Of a stretch of 5,848 bases of DNA, positions 4,920 through 5,848 are shown piece after piece; positions within the stretch are counted from its first letter, which is position 1, and every line of letters begins with the position of its first letter. This DNA is from Dysgonamonadaceae bacterium. Lineage in GTDB: Bacteria > Bacteroidota > Bacteroidia > Bacteroidales > Azobacteroidaceae. The notes under the pieces are model-generated. The model did not search any database, was not told the origin of the DNA, and saw only the letters and a program-made list of their open reading frames with translations. The translations under genes and the position numbers were made by a program. The DNA is taken from NCBI GenBank assembly GCA_031282925.1, contig JAITCT010000178.1, forward strand, positions 1-5,848. Reading direction: 5' to 3'.

Positions 4920-5848
4920 CTAAAATTTACACAGGCTGCAGAGATATTTGTTATCCCATCCAGCCATTAACCGTTTGCCTCTCACTCCGACCCTCGCTGT
5001 TTTCTCATTTTTAATCAAAGCAATGCGGTTAAGAACAGAATAATTTTGAGCAGCAAATCCATTTCTTTTCCAGCTGTTATCTTCATCAAAAGCCACGTCA
5101 GGCACCCTCTCTATCAACCGGTGAAAACGGACAGCGCTGCTGATCAGCGTCGCGTCCGGCGCAGCAGAGGAGAGGTACGGGCGGGTATCGTTTTCTTCCT
5201 TTCCGCTGCATTTAAAGTAGCGCACCGGTTCCACTTTCACGGGGCATTGCTGCACTTTCCATTCGCCGGCCTGTTCTGTCGGAGACAGGTCATTGATCAC
5301 CCAGCAGCGGCGCGTTTCAACCCGGCCATCTCCGGCATCCGTCTGCTCGTCTGACGAAACAGGGCGAAGGAAACGGAAGGAATCTTCGCCCTGCTCCAAA
5401 AGATTGCCCCGATTCCCTTTCAAAGCCGGAATATAATGCGCTTCCTTCTCTGTGATTTTTGCAGCTGTCTCCTTTTGACAGCCCGTCGCATCTACGGTCA
5501 TAATGCAGCCTTTCAACACAGGCAGATCCAACAGGCGGGGAATGGCGGTGATTTCACCGCTCTTCTCCTCCGCCTTCACCTGCCCCGGGCGCTATACGGT
5601 TCTCATGTACCCAGGCGCTCACCATATGCACGATGCTTTTATTGCCGCTCTTCCCGGTGCCGCACATGCTCCTGCCGTCAATGGCTGCCACTTCACCTTC
5701 CGACAACACCCGGCTAACCCACCCGGTCCGGTCAGGGAATCCTTTCTCCAACCCTTCCGGATCCGGGGCGGAAAAAACGCGATTGAAGGTGTCGTGTGAA
5801 GATATACCGCCCGGCAAGCGCAGGAAGGTGCTCAACCAGTCCCGCTTC
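4920..5848 (-). pseudogene. ISAs1-family (H-repeat type) transposase, frameshifted, 5' end beyond right edge
   Basis: The gene enters from the right edge and ends at TAG 4922-4920. The first part (5848-5584) reads KRDWLSTFLRLPGGISSHDT, then FNRVFSAPDPEG, then AAIDGRSMCGTG, the DDE first-Asp region of ISAs1 transposases. The second part starts QVKAEEKSGEITAIPRLLD and continues to TVDATGCQKE, the second-Asp motif. It then shows ALKGNRGNL, DVAFDEDNS and the C-terminal GKRLMAGWDNKYL typical of the family. The two parts lie in different frames, joined at a G4 run (5583-5586). Removing one G restores the family reading PGQVKAEEKSGE; as it stands the upstream frame ends after PGAGEGGGEER. The third catalytic region reads VRFHRLIERVPDVAFDED, where relatives have HWxIExxLHWxLDVAF, so about four residues including LHW seem to be missing and a Trp is replaced. 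The protein is probably inactive. The C-terminus is complete. A sequencing error could explain the frameshift but not the altered catalytic segment. Confidence 0.85.

Noticed and set aside
5046..5799. Plus-strand open frames opposite the transposase
   Set aside because: They are antisense to the recognisable ISAs1 reading frames and show no family features.

Overview
The window looks like a chromosomal segment of a member of the Bacteroidota, probably Bacteroidales. Four things point that way. There is a BspA-type leucine-rich-repeat surface protein. A Bacteroidota-style -7 box (TAnnTTTG) lies in front of it. Start codons are preceded by A-rich leaders instead of Shine-Dalgarno sequences. The intergenic DNA is full of short dispersed palindromes. 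The assignment to a group is inference; no rRNA or marker gene is present.

Layout. (1) 1-1730, minus strand: the N-terminal 576 residues of a secreted BspA-like LRR_5 protein that enters a bacterial Ig-like (Big_2) domain and runs off the left edge. (2) 1731-2226: the divergent intergenic region, with the BspA-like promoter, a strong GC-rich hairpin (1853-1886) and a second group of G/C-run palindromes (2094-2184). (3) 2227-3902, plus strand: a two-gene phosphate-uptake operon made of a DUF47 (PhoU-like) accessory protein and, 17 bp later, a PiT-family phosphate permease. (4) 3903-4919: about 1 kb without a convincing gene. Its centre is a 15-unit, 21-bp tandem array (4159-4473), each unit carrying a GGAAnnTTCC-type dyad. 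A 29-bp inverted repeat (3947-3975 and 4504-4532, 28/29 identical) flanks the array and is followed by several unrelated small palindromes. (5) 4920-5848, minus strand: an ISAs1-family transposase that enters from the right edge, is frameshifted by one base in a G-run, and appears to have lost residues next to the catalytic glutamate.

How the parts relate. The DUF47-PiT pair is a standard housekeeping module for low-affinity phosphate uptake. The BspA-like protein is an independent, divergently transcribed envelope or secreted protein. The transposase is probably a dead insertion-sequence remnant converging on the phosphate operon. The unexplained part is the array inside its inverted repeat. 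It could be a non-autonomous mobile element or minisatellite, and its dyad symmetry seems partly kept by paired changes, which fits a DNA- or RNA-level role better than a protein-coding one. I see no complete new multi-gene system here.
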